From positions 620,001 to 684,000 of the forward strand of contig NZ_FOLL01000001.1 in the NCBI RefSeq assembly GCF_900112315.1: a DNA stretch of 64,000 nucleotides, in the 5' to 3' direction. The notes below the pieces were generated by a model, which was not told the DNA's origin, did not search any database, and worked only from the letters and a program-made list of their open reading frames with translations. A program made the translations under genes and the position numbers. Of the stretch, positions 1 to 10,900 are shown piece by piece; position 1 is the stretch's first letter; the number at the start of each line of letters is the position of its first letter. This DNA is from Parapedobacter composti. GTDB lineage: Bacteria; Bacteroidota; Bacteroidia; Sphingobacteriales; Sphingobacteriaceae.

Positions 1-1
1 A

Positions 2-1357
2 GAACCCGTAAAATTACAGTTGGATGTCGAAAATAATGGGTCACCCGCAGCAGGTAGCTATTCTGTAGCCGTGGTAGACGAGACCAAAGTGCCTTACGAT
101 GAAAACAAAGAAACCACAATTCTGAGCAATCTGCTGCTGACATCCGATCTTAAAGGTTATATCGAAGATCCTAATTACTATTTCAACCAGCCGGATGAGT
201 CGAAAAGGGAAGCCCTGGACGTGCTGCTGCTTACGCAGGGCTACCGCCGCTTTTCATACACAGATATTATGGCCGACCGTTATCCTCCGGTGTTGTTCTT
301 TCCCGAGCAAGGTATTGAGATTTCCGGTGTTCTACGGTTGAATAATGGCCGGCCGGTAGCCAACGGAGGTCTGTTGCTTTCCATTCCGGACAAAAGTTTC
401 CGTACGGATGTCTATACCGATGAAAACGGACGGTTTGTTTTTAAAGATCTGGTATTTACCGACTCGTCGCGCGTAACGATCAACGCCAGGGGAAACGATA
501 ACTACAGGAACATGGTAATTAATCTGGATCCGACGCAATACCCGGGTATCGACACCACAGCATACCGGGCAAATGATATGCTGAATATCGATGAGGCCTT
601 AGCCCGTTACCTGGACAACAGCCGCAATGAATACCGGACATCCATTTTGCTGGAAGAAGTGGAGGTCACCGCCGCTAAAGGGCCGACCTTTTCCCATAAA
701 GACTATCCGGCGATTTCGGGATTGGGCATGGCCGACCACCAAATAAGCGGCGACCGGCTAAAGGGATGCAACAACCTGATTATGTGCTTACAGACGGCGT
801 TGACAGGTGTCACCTATGATGCACAATCTCAGCTTTTTTATATTACCAGGGATTATAATGCCGGCGGACGGATACCGGTGCAGTTTTTTGTGAATGGTAT
901 GGCAATGGATGTTCCCGCGCTAAACGGCATCATGCCAGCAGAAGTTTTGGGAATTGAAATTTTCCTCAGGGATGAATTGGGCACGGTAAGCCGCATGTAC
1001 CAAAACAACGGTGTTGTGGCGATCTACACCAACAAAAAGCAAGAGAAGGGACCGCGGATGTCACTCAGCCAGATCGAGGCCATGCTTCCGAAAAGTAATA
1101 TCATAGACCTTACACCGCTGGGGTATATCCAAGCGCGTAAGTTTTATGTGCCGAAATACGACACGCCGGAACGGCGGGCGGTAAACGACATCCGTACAAC
1201 GGTGTATTGGAACCCGGAGGTCACCACCGGTGACGACGGCAAGGCGGGAATAACATTTTATAATGCCGACGGGAAGGGAACCTACCGGGTGGTGGTAGAG
1301 GGTGTGGACAGTCAGGGGAATATCGGGCGTGCAACCTACCGCTATACCGTTAAATAG
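2..1357 (+). CDS. Large surface/periplasmic protein with carboxypeptidase-regulatory-like and plug-like domains (5' end missing)
   Basis: The frame is open from the first bases with no upstream stop, so the gene starts before the window and only about 450 C-terminal residues are seen. The segment around residues 95-150 (ISGVLRLNNGRPVANG) looks like a carboxypeptidase-regulatory-like beta-sandwich. A TonB-plug-like stretch follows (residues about 210-340), and the end has a W-x-P sheet domain closing with TYRVVVEG. Bacteroidota proteins of this kind usually begin with macroglobulin MG2-like domains and are exported. The substrate is unknown. No partner gene follows; the next gene is convergent and ends 14 bases away. 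Confidence 0.75.
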   Translation, partial: EPVKLQLDVENNGSPAAGSYSVAVVDETKVPYDENKETTILSNLLLTSDLKGYIEDPNYYFNQPDESKREALDVLLLTQGYRRFSYTDIMADRYPPVLFFPEQGIEISGVLRLNNGRPVANGGLLLSIPDKSFRTDVYTDENGRFVFKDLVFTDSSRVTINARGNDNYRNMVINLDPTQYPGIDTTAYRANDMLNIDEALARYLDNSRNEYRTSILLEEVEVTAAKGPTFSHKDYPAISGLGMADHQISGDRLKGCNNLIMCLQTALTGVTYDAQSQLFYITRDYNAGGRIPVQFFVNGMAMDVPALNGIMPAEVLGIEIFLRDELGTVSRMYQNNGVVAIYTNKKQEKGPRMSLSQIEAMLPKSNIIDLTPLGYIQARKFYVPKYDTPERRAVNDIRTTVYWNPEVTTGDDGKAGITFYNADGKGTYRVVVEGVDSQGNIGRATYRYTVK

Positions 1358-1371
1358 GCAAATAGGAGCCG

Positions 1372-2319
1372 TTATTCGATGGGTTCGTCTTCAACTTCTT
1401 CCTCTACCCATACCACTTTTACTGCGTATGACGATGGCCATACGCCCTTGCCATATTTACGGGCGTATACCTTGGTGAATTCGGCGCCAAAATAGAGGAT
1501 GGCGGCAGAATAATATATCCAGAGCAGCAAGATAATGATAGCCCCGGCAGCCCCATAGGCTGAAGCTGGCGCACTGTACTGCATGTAAAGGGCTATCAGG
1601 TAACGCCCCAGCATAAAGAGTGCTGCCGTGAAGACTGCTCCCCAGATAACATCCCTGAAACGCATGCGTGCATCGGGCAGAAACGTGAAGACAAATCCGA
1701 AAAGTGACGTCGTTACCACAAACGTAAGACCGATGTTGATCCATTGCATCAGGTAAATCGAAATATCCGGGAAAAAGCGGTTTATCTGGGAACTCAGCGC
1801 AACGATAATACCGTTGGCCATTAATGAAACAATCAATAGAAAACCAAGTCCTAGTACCATGGAAAAGGAAATAGCGCGGTTAAGCAGCATTTTCAGCCAT
1901 CCTTTTTTGGGTTTCGGACGTACGCCCCAAATACGGTTGAGTGAGTCCTGAATCTCTATAAAAATGGTGGTAGAGCCAATGATCAGGGTTCCTATGCCGA
2001 TGGCTATGCCGAGCCCGGATTTATTGGAAAGGCTGATGTTCTGGATAATTTGCTGGATTTGGGTTGCGGTTTCAGGGCCGAACATGCCGGCAAATTCTTC
2101 GAAAATCTCGGCCCGTGCGTCCTGCTCGCCGGCTAATACTTCTCCATAGATGAACCCCACCACCCAGATAATAATTAACAGGAGCGGCGCGATAGAGAAA
2201 ATGGTGTAGTATGCGAGCGACGCGCTCATTTTCATGGCGCTGTCTTTTGAGAACTCGGCGAATGTATTGCCAAGCAGTTCAACAATTTCTTTATAGAACG
2301 ATTTCCGGAGGAATTTCAT
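1372..2319 (-). CDS. YihY/BrkB-family (UPF0761) inner membrane protein, copy 1
   Basis: The 315-residue protein has about six hydrophobic membrane segments. It carries the family pattern SASLAYYTIFSIAPLL near the N-terminus, the central NRIWGVRPKPKKGW and the late ASAYGAAGAIIILLLWIYYSAAILYFGAEF. The family was once called ribonuclease BN by mistake; its real role is unknown. The C-terminus is acidic (EEEVEDEP). A clear paralogue lies at 32270-33226. It sits 20 bases downstream of the acyl-CoA ligase on the same strand and may be co-transcribed with it. Confidence 0.88.
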   Translation of the reverse strand: MKFLRKSFYKEIVELLGNTFAEFSKDSAMKMSASLAYYTIFSIAPLLLIIIWVVGFIYGEVLAGEQDARAEIFEEFAGMFGPETATQIQQIIQNISLSNKSGLGIAIGIGTLIIGSTTIFIEIQDSLNRIWGVRPKPKKGWLKMLLNRAISFSMVLGLGFLLIVSLMANGIIVALSSQINRFFPDISIYLMQWINIGLTFVVTTSLFGFVFTFLPDARMRFRDVIWGAVFTAALFMLGRYLIALYMQYSAPASAYGAAGAIIILLLWIYYSAAILYFGAEFTKVYARKYGKGVWPSSYAVKVVWVEEEVEDEPIE

Positions 2320-2339
2320 GGATGCCGTATTCCTGTTAG

Positions 2340-4100
2340 CTATTCCTGATAGATGCTTTCAATCTCCTTTTCGTAACGCTGTTTAATAACTTTTCGTTTT
2401 AAACTCAATTTGGGCGTAAGTTCACCGGCGTCTATGGTCCACTCATGGGGGAGCAAGACAAACTTCTTGGCCTTTTCCCATTGGCCAAACCCCTGGTTCA
2501 AGCGATCCAGTTCACGCTGGTATTTATCAATCACTTCGGGCCGCTGAACGACTTCTGCTTTCGAACCGAATGGAATTCCCTTGAGCTTACACCAGTTTTC
2601 CAACTGATCGAATGCTGGTACGATAAGCGCAGCCGGAAATTTAAGGTTTTCGCCCACTACCATTACCTGTGCTATCAACGTAGATTCCATGTATTTGTTT
2701 TCCAAAGCTTGCGGAGCCACGTACTTTCCGCCGGCTGTCTTGAACATTTCCTTTTTACGGTCGGTAATACGCAAGAAGCCGTCATCATCAAGTTCGCCTA
2801 TGTCGCCGGTATGGAAAAAGCCGTCGTTGTCAATGGCTTCCGCCGTGGCGGTATCGTTGCCGTAGTAGCCGGAGAAAATACTGGGGCCCTTGCATAAAAT
2901 TTCACCGTCGGGAGCGATTTTTACCGTTACGCTTTTCAGCACTTTGCCCACCGTTCCGAATTTCACCCCGTCTTTTTCCAAGCTGTTCACGGCAATAACG
3001 GGGGATGTTTCCGTAAGGCCGTATCCTTCAAGTACAGGAATGCCGGCTGCCCAGAAGACGCGGGCAAGACGGGGCTGCAGGGCGGCGCCGCCGGAAACGA
3101 TGAGTTTGATATTGCCCCCCAGCGCGGCCTGCCATTTGCTGAACACCAATTTCCGGGCAATGGACAGCCGTAAATTGAACCATCCGCTGTTTTTGCCGGG
3201 CTCCTTGTTGCTGAGCCCCAGGTTCAGTGCCCAAAAGAAGAGCTGTTTCTTGATTCCCGTGAGTTCCTTCCCCTTGGAAACAATGCGGTCATATACTTTT
3301 TCAAGCAGCCGTGGTACTGTAGTAAACCCATCGGGCTTTACGTCATTAATATCCGCGACAATGGTATCTAAACTTTCAGCATAATGGATTTCCACACCCT
3401 TTGCAAAATATAGATAAACCACCATGCGTTCAAAAATATGACAGAGTGGCAGAAAGCTAAGCGCCTTCTTGAAATAGCTGGGCAATAAATGATGACAATC
3501 GGAAACATTGGTCAGCACATTCCGGTGCGAAAGATACACACCTTTGGGGTTACCCGTCGTACCGGAGGTATATATCAGCGTCAATAGGTCGTCCGCAGAT
3601 ACAGCGTCCCGGTATGGGGTCAAATCAATGGCCGACTGGCTTCCTTTCGTTGTCAATTCTTGCCACGACGGTATTCCGGGTACCGGGTCGAACGCATAAA
3701 TCGGAATATCGAGGTTGTTGGCATCTAAGGCAGCTTTTACTTTTTTGTATAAGTCATTGTTGCTGAGAAAAATGGTTCGAACCGCAGCGTCGTTGATGAT
3801 AAACGCGAGGTCATGGTCGGATAGCGTGGGGTATAGCGGTACAACCGCCGCACCGAGTTGGTTAATCGCGAAATCACAGAAATTCCATTCCGGCCTGTTG
3901 GCCGACATCAATGCAATTTTATCGCCTTTTTTTATGCCTTCGGTCACCAATCCCTTGCTGAGGTTGTCAACAATGGATATAAAATCGGCTGTGGAATAAT
4001 TTGTCCACTTACCGTCTGCTTTACCGGCTACCATCGACGGCTTTGCAAAACGGGCTTCGTACTGCGTTAGGAGGTCAAAAATTCGAGTTACGACAGTCAT
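2340..4100 (-). CDS. Long-chain fatty-acid--CoA ligase (AMP-forming)
   Basis: This 586-residue adenylate-forming enzyme activates fatty acids to acyl-CoA through an acyl-AMP intermediate. The ATP-binding P-loop YTSGTTGNPKG lies near residues 177-187. EGYGLTETSP (motif A5), the TGDIGELDDDGFLRITDRKKE hinge region and the C-terminal KTAGGKYVAP are all present. The length fits FadD15/Faa1-type ligases of Bacteroidota. It is the first gene of a likely two-gene transcript with the YihY-type protein. Chain-length preference cannot be read from sequence. Confidence 0.92.
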   Translation of the reverse strand: MTVVTRIFDLLTQYEARFAKPSMVAGKADGKWTNYSTADFISIVDNLSKGLVTEGIKKGDKIALMSANRPEWNFCDFAINQLGAAVVPLYPTLSDHDLAFIINDAAVRTIFLSNNDLYKKVKAALDANNLDIPIYAFDPVPGIPSWQELTTKGSQSAIDLTPYRDAVSADDLLTLIYTSGTTGNPKGVYLSHRNVLTNVSDCHHLLPSYFKKALSFLPLCHIFERMVVYLYFAKGVEIHYAESLDTIVADINDVKPDGFTTVPRLLEKVYDRIVSKGKELTGIKKQLFFWALNLGLSNKEPGKNSGWFNLRLSIARKLVFSKWQAALGGNIKLIVSGGAALQPRLARVFWAAGIPVLEGYGLTETSPVIAVNSLEKDGVKFGTVGKVLKSVTVKIAPDGEILCKGPSIFSGYYGNDTATAEAIDNDGFFHTGDIGELDDDGFLRITDRKKEMFKTAGGKYVAPQALENKYMESTLIAQVMVVGENLKFPAALIVPAFDQLENWCKLKGIPFGSKAEVVQRPEVIDKYQRELDRLNQGFGQWEKAKKFVLLPHEWTIDAGELTPKLSLKRKVIKQRYEKEIESIYQE

Positions 4101-4304
4101 ATAATTCGTGCTTGGTTCATAATTTTCGCGGTCGTAAAAAACCGTTGCGCATTTAAAGTTAATAATAATTCAGTTTACATCATAGTTTTTAACGAACCTG
4201 GCTTCCGAAGCGTCCGACGGCGCTGCGCATGGATCGCTTTTGAAATATTGCCTGACATTATGAAGACATATAAATGTTGGCATTTGTTTTGTGTGGACAG
4301 CGGC

Positions 4305-4799
4305 ATGAAAAGAAAACTGATTACCGTATTCATAACCGCTGTTTTTGCCGGATTGGTTCATCAACAGGTGGCGGCACAACAGGGAAGTACATACGACCGG
4401 GCCATCGGTGGGCGCTTCGGTGTTGCCAATGGGATTACTTATAAACATTTCCTGAATAGCAGCCATGCCATAGACGGTATCGTGAATTTCCAGGGAAATA
4501 GAAATTTCACGATTTTCAAGCTGCTGGGGCTGTATGAAATTCATCAACCGGCCACTTTCGTTGACGTGGAGGGGTTGCAATGGTATTACGGTTTTGGCGG
4601 GGGCATTGGCCATTACCGCTATAAAGACACAAACGAAAACAGTTTGGCCTTCAGCGTGGATGGGGTCATCGGGTTGGACTATAAAATTCCCGAAGCTCCC
4701 ATCAACCTTTCACTGGATTGGAAGCCTACGTTAGAAATATCGCCGGAGCCGGGCCTTCGGTTTGACGGTATCGGGTTGTCGATACGGTTTGTGTTTTAA
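4305..4799 (+). CDS. Small exported protein, probably an outer-membrane beta-barrel type
   Basis: The 164-residue protein is read from the ATG at 4305, which directly precedes a good signal peptide (MKRKLITVFITAVFAG, cut near VAAQ). An upstream in-frame ATG at 4248 would put 19 unlikely residues before it. The mature part is rich in glycine, aromatic residues and alternating beta-type stretches (YYGFGGGIGHYRY, GLDYKIP) and ends GIGLSIRFVF. A C-terminal aromatic residue is typical of outer-membrane barrels. No specific function is recognised. Its stop overlaps the stop of the convergent M61 peptidase gene in a shared TTAA. Confidence 0.7.
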   Translation: MKRKLITVFITAVFAGLVHQQVAAQQGSTYDRAIGGRFGVANGITYKHFLNSSHAIDGIVNFQGNRNFTIFKLLGLYEIHQPATFVDVEGLQWYYGFGGGIGHYRYKDTNENSLAFSVDGVIGLDYKIPEAPINLSLDWKPTLEISPEPGLRFDGIGLSIRFVF

Positions 4800-6592
4800 C
4801 GCGAGAGCCAGATTCTACCCAGGCTTTCTTGTTCAGCTGTGGCATGTTGCAGCGGTATGATGCTGAATGCCCCTTTGGTATCACGGTTCAGGGTGATGGA
4901 GAGCTCGCGGAGCTTTCCATCCCTTGCCACCAGTACATCAAGCTTATCGCCCACTGCTGCGGTCTGTAAAATCCGGTTTAATTCCCTCCCGCCGTTGTCC
5001 AGGCGTTCACCATTGATAGCAATCAGTTCATCCTTGACGTTGATGCCGCCATCCCAGGCTCCGGAACCACGGTTTACGCCGGTCACCACGATTCGGCCAT
5101 CGCTAACGCTGGTGGATACGCCAAAGTCCGGAAGCTCGTGTCCCCTGTTATGGTCTACCAGCTCGTATCCTACGGCATTCAGGTACTGGTTATAGTCTAA
5201 AGGTTCCACGGTGTGGGCCGCGCGGAAAATGTCAGCCACCGATACCCCGGCAATATCTTCAATCAGCGCCTGCAGTTCATGCTCTTCAAAACCGCGTTGC
5301 TTTTTTACATAAAATTCTTCGTAAGCTGCCTTCAATACGTCATCCAGCCGTTTCTGGCCTTGTGTGGCGGCGAGGATTTTAAGATCGAGCATCATAGCCA
5401 GCAGTGCACCTTTATTGTAATAGGATACGCTCGTATTGGCTGAATTTTCGTCCGGTCGATAGTATTTAATCCAGGCGTCAAAGCTGGCCAAAGCCACAGG
5501 CTGTATGCGGTTGCCAGCGCGGTTTTCAACCGTATTTACGTCGCCGGCAAGGGCTTGGAGGTAAGCGTTTTCACTGAGGAAGCCGCAGCGCCTCAGGATC
5601 AGGTTATCATAGTAAGCCGTGAACCCTTCCATGATCCAGAGCGCTGTTGTGTAATTTTCGGCATCGTAGTCAAATGGGCCCAGTTCAATAGGCCGTAGCC
5701 GTTTGACATGCCACAGATGGAAGTACTCATGAGCCACCAGCCCCAAAAAGCCCACATAGGAACGTTCATTTTGGTAGCCGTTACGGCTTGCTCCCAGCAC
5801 CGTGGAATTGAGGTGTTCCAATCCGCCACCACCCGACTGGTAATTATGCACGATAAATACATAACGTTTGTTCGGGTTTACCCCGAAAATGCGCGTTGCT
5901 TCTTCCACGATAGCAGCACAATCGCTCTTCAGGCGCTCTTTATCGTAATTACCGCCGCCTACCATGGCAATCTCATGGTGCACACCGGCCGCCTCGAAAG
6001 TGAAAATATCCTGGTTGCCGACCTCGATGGGCGAATCAAACAAAATATCGAAATCCGGTGCGTGAAAAGTATTCGGCTTGCCTGCAACGGGTTCCAGTCC
6101 GGTCGAAATCTTAGACCATGTGCGGTAAGGCACGATGGTCACCTCAGCAGGGTGGTCAAGTAAGCCATCCACATACATGAACGTCGCGGCGGGCGACAAA
6201 AACGCATGGGCGTCGTCAATGAAATTAGTGCGTACAGAAACCTCGAATCCATAAATCCGGTAGTTTACAATCACCTGGTCTTTTTTACCAGCGGTAATAC
6301 GCCACGTGTTCTTGCTTATTTTTTTTACCGGCATACGCTCGCCGGCCTCATCACACGCCTCCAGACTTTCTACATGCCTTGAATACTCTCTGACCAGGTA
6401 CGAGCCGGGTGTCCATACCGGCATTTTGATGTCTATGTAGTCTTTTCGGAGCCCGGAGATCTCCATTTTAATTTCGGCATAATGGGCCTGAGGCTCTTTG
6501 AACGAAACCTCAAAAAGTATACGGGGTGCGGCAAGCGCGGAAGATGTGAAGGTAGCCATCAGGATTATTAATTTTATGCGGATTCTTTTCAT
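4796..6592 (-). CDS. M61-family metallopeptidase with PDZ domain
   Basis: The protein has about 598 residues and an N-terminal signal peptide (MKRIRIKLIILMATFTSSALAA). The start at 6592 is chosen because it begins the signal peptide and has a consensus promoter just upstream. The zinc site HEYFH is near residue 290, preceded by the family hallmark GGGGLEHLNS. A C-terminal PDZ segment lies around residues 490-580 (VNRGSGAWDGGINVKDELIAING). M61 enzymes are periplasmic glycyl-type aminopeptidases. It stands alone as a single transcription unit. Confidence 0.92.
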   Translation of the reverse strand: MKRIRIKLIILMATFTSSALAAPRILFEVSFKEPQAHYAEIKMEISGLRKDYIDIKMPVWTPGSYLVREYSRHVESLEACDEAGERMPVKKISKNTWRITAGKKDQVIVNYRIYGFEVSVRTNFIDDAHAFLSPAATFMYVDGLLDHPAEVTIVPYRTWSKISTGLEPVAGKPNTFHAPDFDILFDSPIEVGNQDIFTFEAAGVHHEIAMVGGGNYDKERLKSDCAAIVEEATRIFGVNPNKRYVFIVHNYQSGGGGLEHLNSTVLGASRNGYQNERSYVGFLGLVAHEYFHLWHVKRLRPIELGPFDYDAENYTTALWIMEGFTAYYDNLILRRCGFLSENAYLQALAGDVNTVENRAGNRIQPVALASFDAWIKYYRPDENSANTSVSYYNKGALLAMMLDLKILAATQGQKRLDDVLKAAYEEFYVKKQRGFEEHELQALIEDIAGVSVADIFRAAHTVEPLDYNQYLNAVGYELVDHNRGHELPDFGVSTSVSDGRIVVTGVNRGSGAWDGGINVKDELIAINGERLDNGGRELNRILQTAAVGDKLDVLVARDGKLRELSITLNRDTKGAFSIIPLQHATAEQESLGRIWLSR

Positions 6593-6613
6593 GACAATAT
6601 CATTAGGGAAATG

Positions 6614-6644
6614 CAAAAGTAGGAGTATCGCACGAAGCAACAAA
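6614..6644 (-). promoter_or_regulatory. Consensus Bacteroidota promoter for the M61 peptidase gene
   Basis: On the minus strand, TTTG (6644-6641), 19 bases, then TACTTTTG (6621-6614) match the Bacteroidota -33/-7 pattern TTTG-N19-TAnnTTTG exactly. The -7 element ends 21 bases before the ATG at 6592, which supports that start and a very short leader. Confidence 0.7.
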
Positions 6645-6745
6645 GGAATCCCGCATATTTATGTGCTTGGGACAGAAAGTAGTGAGTGGCATTGGGGTTG
6701 CTGTAAAAAAAGTGATACAGCGGTGAAATACTTTGGCGTTTGAAG

Positions 6746-6753
6746 TAGCTTTG
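6746..6753 (+). promoter_or_regulatory. -7 promoter element upstream of the RND efflux operon
   Basis: TAGCTTTG matches TAnnTTTG and lies 73 bases before the adaptor start at 6827, in the 234-base divergent interval shared with the M61 gene. No good -33 TTTG is found at the usual spacing, so the call rests on the -7 element alone. Confidence 0.4.
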
Positions 6754-6826
6754 GCGAACGGAAAGACGTATATTTATGTCTTTTTGAAACAGCGGGGTAT
6801 TCCCAGTCCCCGATTCAGATACTAAA

Positions 6827-7891
6827 ATGAGGAAGAAATATATCTATGTCGCGGTGGCGGTGATAGCTGTGGCTTTTGTAAGTTATCGGCTGACGCGGAA
6901 CGATGGTGCGAAGGTGCCCGCTCCGGAACCTTCGAGGAGCGGTGCTCCGATGGAGGTGAATGGAGTTGTGGTTATGCCCCGGGAATTCTCCAATGTAATT
7001 ACATTGTCGGGTTCCGTTGAACCCAATGAACAAGTGCAGATACGTAGCGAAGTGCCGGGTATTATCAGGAGCCTTACCTTCAAGGAGGGAACTATGGTGG
7101 CCAAAGGACAATCCCTGTTGCGTATTGATGATTCGGAACTGCAGGCGCAGCTTATCCAGGCGCAGAGCCGGGAAAAACTCGCTGAAGACAACGAAAACAG
7201 GGCCCGCCTGTTGCTGGAGAAGGAGGCGATCAGCCAACAGGAATATGATGTGGCCCATGCCGACTTCGAAACGGCCAAAGCTCAGACGGCTTTGATCAAG
7301 GCCCAGCTCGCCAAAACCACGGTCCGGGCCCCATTCAGTGGTAAAATAGGCCTTAGATCGGTTTCCGAAGGGGAATACCTGACTCCGACCACTGTGGTGG
7401 CTAATTTATTGAGTATCAATCCGGTAAAAATATTATTCTCCGTGCCCGAAAAATACAGCAGCCAAATTAACGTGGGGCAGGGGCTGACCTTCACCGTAAG
7501 TGGCTCTAATACCAAGTATAAGGCCGAAATTTATGCCATTGAGCCAGGTGTAGATGCCGCTACGCGCACGATACAGATTCGGGCAATCGCTGAAAACCCC
7601 GAAGAGCGATTGTTTCCGGGTGCGTTTGCCCGCGTGGAGCTGCCCCTGGACCGGATAGAAAATGCGGTGCTGGTTCCGACGGAGGCGGTAGTTCCCATAC
7701 AGAACGGTAAGCAGGTCTACAAACTGGAAAACGGAATTGCTAAGGCAACTCCTGTCGAAGCAGAAAACCGAACCCGTCAGCACGTATTGATCACCAGTGG
7801 CATAGCTTTGGGAGATACGGTGTTGGTGTCTGGCATCATGTCGCTTAAAGACGGGGTGCCCGTGCGTGTACAGGTTGTTGAACATGATTAA
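6827..7891 (+). CDS. RND efflux periplasmic adaptor (membrane fusion protein)
   Basis: This 354-residue adaptor links an inner-membrane RND pump to a TolC channel. An N-terminal membrane/signal segment (YIYVAVAVIAVAFVSY) is followed by a biotinyl-lipoyl half (SGSVEPNEQVQIRSEVPGII), a coiled-coil hairpin with AQSREKLAEDNENRARLL and the second lipoyl half (TTVRAPFSGKIGLRSVSEGEYL). Beta-barrel and membrane-proximal domains follow. It is the first gene of an operon with the pump (11 bases on) and TolC. Substrates cannot be predicted. Confidence 0.93.
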   Translation: MRKKYIYVAVAVIAVAFVSYRLTRNDGAKVPAPEPSRSGAPMEVNGVVVMPREFSNVITLSGSVEPNEQVQIRSEVPGIIRSLTFKEGTMVAKGQSLLRIDDSELQAQLIQAQSREKLAEDNENRARLLLEKEAISQQEYDVAHADFETAKAQTALIKAQLAKTTVRAPFSGKIGLRSVSEGEYLTPTTVVANLLSINPVKILFSVPEKYSSQINVGQGLTFTVSGSNTKYKAEIYAIEPGVDAATRTIQIRAIAENPEERLFPGAFARVELPLDRIENAVLVPTEAVVPIQNGKQVYKLENGIAKATPVEAENRTRQHVLITSGIALGDTVLVSGIMSLKDGVPVRVQVVEHD

Positions 7892-7902
7892 ATCCCTTGA
7901 CG

Positions 7903-10900
7903 ATGAGTCTCTCTACGATTAGTATCAAAAGGCCGGTTCTTGCTATTGTAATGAACCTGATGATCATGTTATTCGGCGTCATTGGGTATACGTTTTTAGG
8001 CGTACGCGAATTTCCGTCCATTGATCCCCCGATAGTGTCGGTCCGGACAAACTACGCCGGTGCCAATCCTGACATAATAGAATCGCAAATCACAGAGCCG
8101 TTGGAGCGGGCCATCAACCAGATCGATGGCATACGTAATATTTCCTCGTCGAGCAGTCAGGGATCCAGCCGCATTAATATTGAGTTCTTGTTAAGCAAAG
8201 ACTTGGAGGAAGCCGCCAATGACGTTCGCGACAAGGTTTCCCAGGCAATGCGTAGCTTACCGCAGGATATCGATGCGCCTCCCGTGGTGTCAAAGGCTGA
8301 TGCGGATTCCGAGCCGATTATAGTGATGACCGTACAAAGCGAATCTCGATCACCGCTTGATCTTGGGGATATTGCCGAAAACATTATTGCCCAGCGCTTG
8401 CAAACACTCCCCGGTGTGAGTTCTGTACAAATCTGGGGTGAAAAGCGGTACGCCATGCGGCTTTGGATCGACCCGCTGCGTTTGGCCGCCTACGGACTCA
8501 CGCCGCTTGATGTACGTGACGCCCTGAACCGGCAGAATGTTGAGCTGCCCTCAGGGAAAATTGTCGGGGAAAACACCGAACTGGCGATAAAAACCATCGG
8601 TAATCTCACTACTGAGGAGGAATTCAATAACCTGATTATCCGGTCGGAAGGCGACCGGATAATCAGGTTCGGCGATATCGGAAACGCGGTGTTGGGGCCT
8701 GAAAACCTGGAAACCGAATTCAGGGAGTCAGGGGCGGTTATGGCTGCGTTGGCCATTATCCCGCAACCCGGTACCAATTACATTGATATCGCCAACGTGT
8801 TTTATGATCGGTTCGAACAGTTGAAAAACGAGGTGCCCAGCGACATTAAAATGGAAGTGGCAATGGACAATACCTTGTTTATCAAACGCTCCGTCGTCGA
8901 GGTGGCGGAAACCATCCTGATTGCGCTGGTGCTGGTGATATCGGTTATTTTTCTTTTTTTCAGGGATTGGGGTATTGCTTTCAGGCCGTTGATCGATATT
9001 CCGGTATCGTTGATAGCCACGTTTTTTATCATGTATTTGTTCGGGTTTTCCATTAATGTGCTCACATTGCTGGCTATTGTGTTGGCTACCGGATTGGTGG
9101 TTGACGACGGAATTGTGGTCACGGAAAATATATACAAAAAAGTAGAAGAAGGCATGTCGCCAATCATGGCAGCCATCAAAGGTTCGAATGAAATATTTTT
9201 TGCCGTCATTTCCATCTCGGTTACCCTGGCTGCCGTTTTTTTGCCGGTAATGTTTATGGAAGGGTTTGTTGGGCGGCTGTTCAGGGAGTTCGGCGTGGTT
9301 ATCGCGGCAGCGGTATTAATATCGGCCTTCGTCTCTTTGTCGCTCACACCGATGCTGAATGCTTACCTGATGCGCAGTGGAGCCAAACAATCGTGGTTTT
9401 ATCGGGTTACGGAACCTTACTTCGTAAAAATGACCACCGGTTACGCTAACTCGCTGAAGCGCTTTATGCAAATGAAGTGGATGAGCTTCCCCATATTAGT
9501 GATATGCTTTGGACTCATCGCTTGGTTTTGGGTTCACTTACGCAAAGAAACCGCACCTTATGAAGACCGGAGTCTCCTTCGTGCGAGTATAACGGCACCG
9601 GAGGGCAGCACCTTCGAATATATGGATCGGTTCATGCTTGAGCTGATTCAGTTGGTGAATGATTCTGTGCCGGAAAAAGCCGTGAATATGGTCAACACAT
9701 CGCCGGGGTTCGGCGGTACCGGGGGTGCCAATAGTGGAATGATGCGTATAGGTTTGGTGCCGCCGGAAAAGCGGGAGCGTTCACAAGAGGAAATTGCCGA
9801 AGCGTTAACTCGGCAGACCCGCAAGTATACCGAAGCACGCACCTTTATTTCGCAACAGCCCACCATTTCGGTAAACCGGCGGGGTGGAATGCCGGTCCAG
9901 TATATCATACAAGCACCCAATTTCGAAAAATTGGAAGAGAAAATACCGGAGTTTATGGATAAAGCCACGGCAGACCCCACGTTTGTCAACGTCGACGTAA
10001 ACCTCAAATTCAATCGGCCAGAACTCAATATCAGTATTGATCGGGAGAAAGCGCAAAGCCTCGGTGTATCGGTAAGGGATGTTGCACAGACACTCCAGCT
10101 GTCGTTAAGCGGTCAGCGGTTTGCATATTTTCTAATGAGCGGCAAACAATATCAGGTCATCGGTCAATTCGCAGATCAGGATAGAAGTTCACCCTTGGAT
10201 CTCGCCACCATCTTCGTGCGAAGCAGTAACGGTGAGCTTGTTCAATTGGATAATGTGGTCAGTATGACGGAACAGAGCAGTCCTCCGCAGCTATATCATA
10301 ACAATCGTTTTATGTCGGCCACCGTTTCAGCCTCTTTGGCCAAAGGCAAAACCATAGAAGATGGGATTAATGCTATGGATCGCATTGCCGGTGAAGTGCT
10401 GGATGATAGCTTTTCGACGGATCTGGGAGGGGAATCACGCGACTTCAAGGAAAGCAGTTCCAATACGCTATTTGCCTTCGGACTGGCGCTGTTGCTGGTG
10501 TACCTGATCTTAGCGGCACAGTTTGAGAGTTTCATTGATCCGTTTATCATCATTCTTACGGTACCGATGGCGGTTGCCGGGGCTATGCTGTCCCTTTGGT
10601 TAACGGGTGAATCATGGAACATCTTTAGCCAAATCGGTACCGTCATGCTCATCGGGCTGGTCACTAAAAACGGCATTCTCATCGTCGAGTTCGCCAATCA
10701 GTTAAAAGAACGTGGCAGGCCAACGAAACAAGCTATTGTAGAGGCAGCCGAAGCGCGGTTGCGTCCGATATTGATGACCAGTTTGACTGTTGCATTGGGC
10801 GCGCTTCCCATCGCACTGGCATTGGGTGCAGCGGCTACAAGCCGTATCGGCATGGGGGTTGTTATTGTCGGCGGGACATTGTTTTCGCTGATTCTTACGC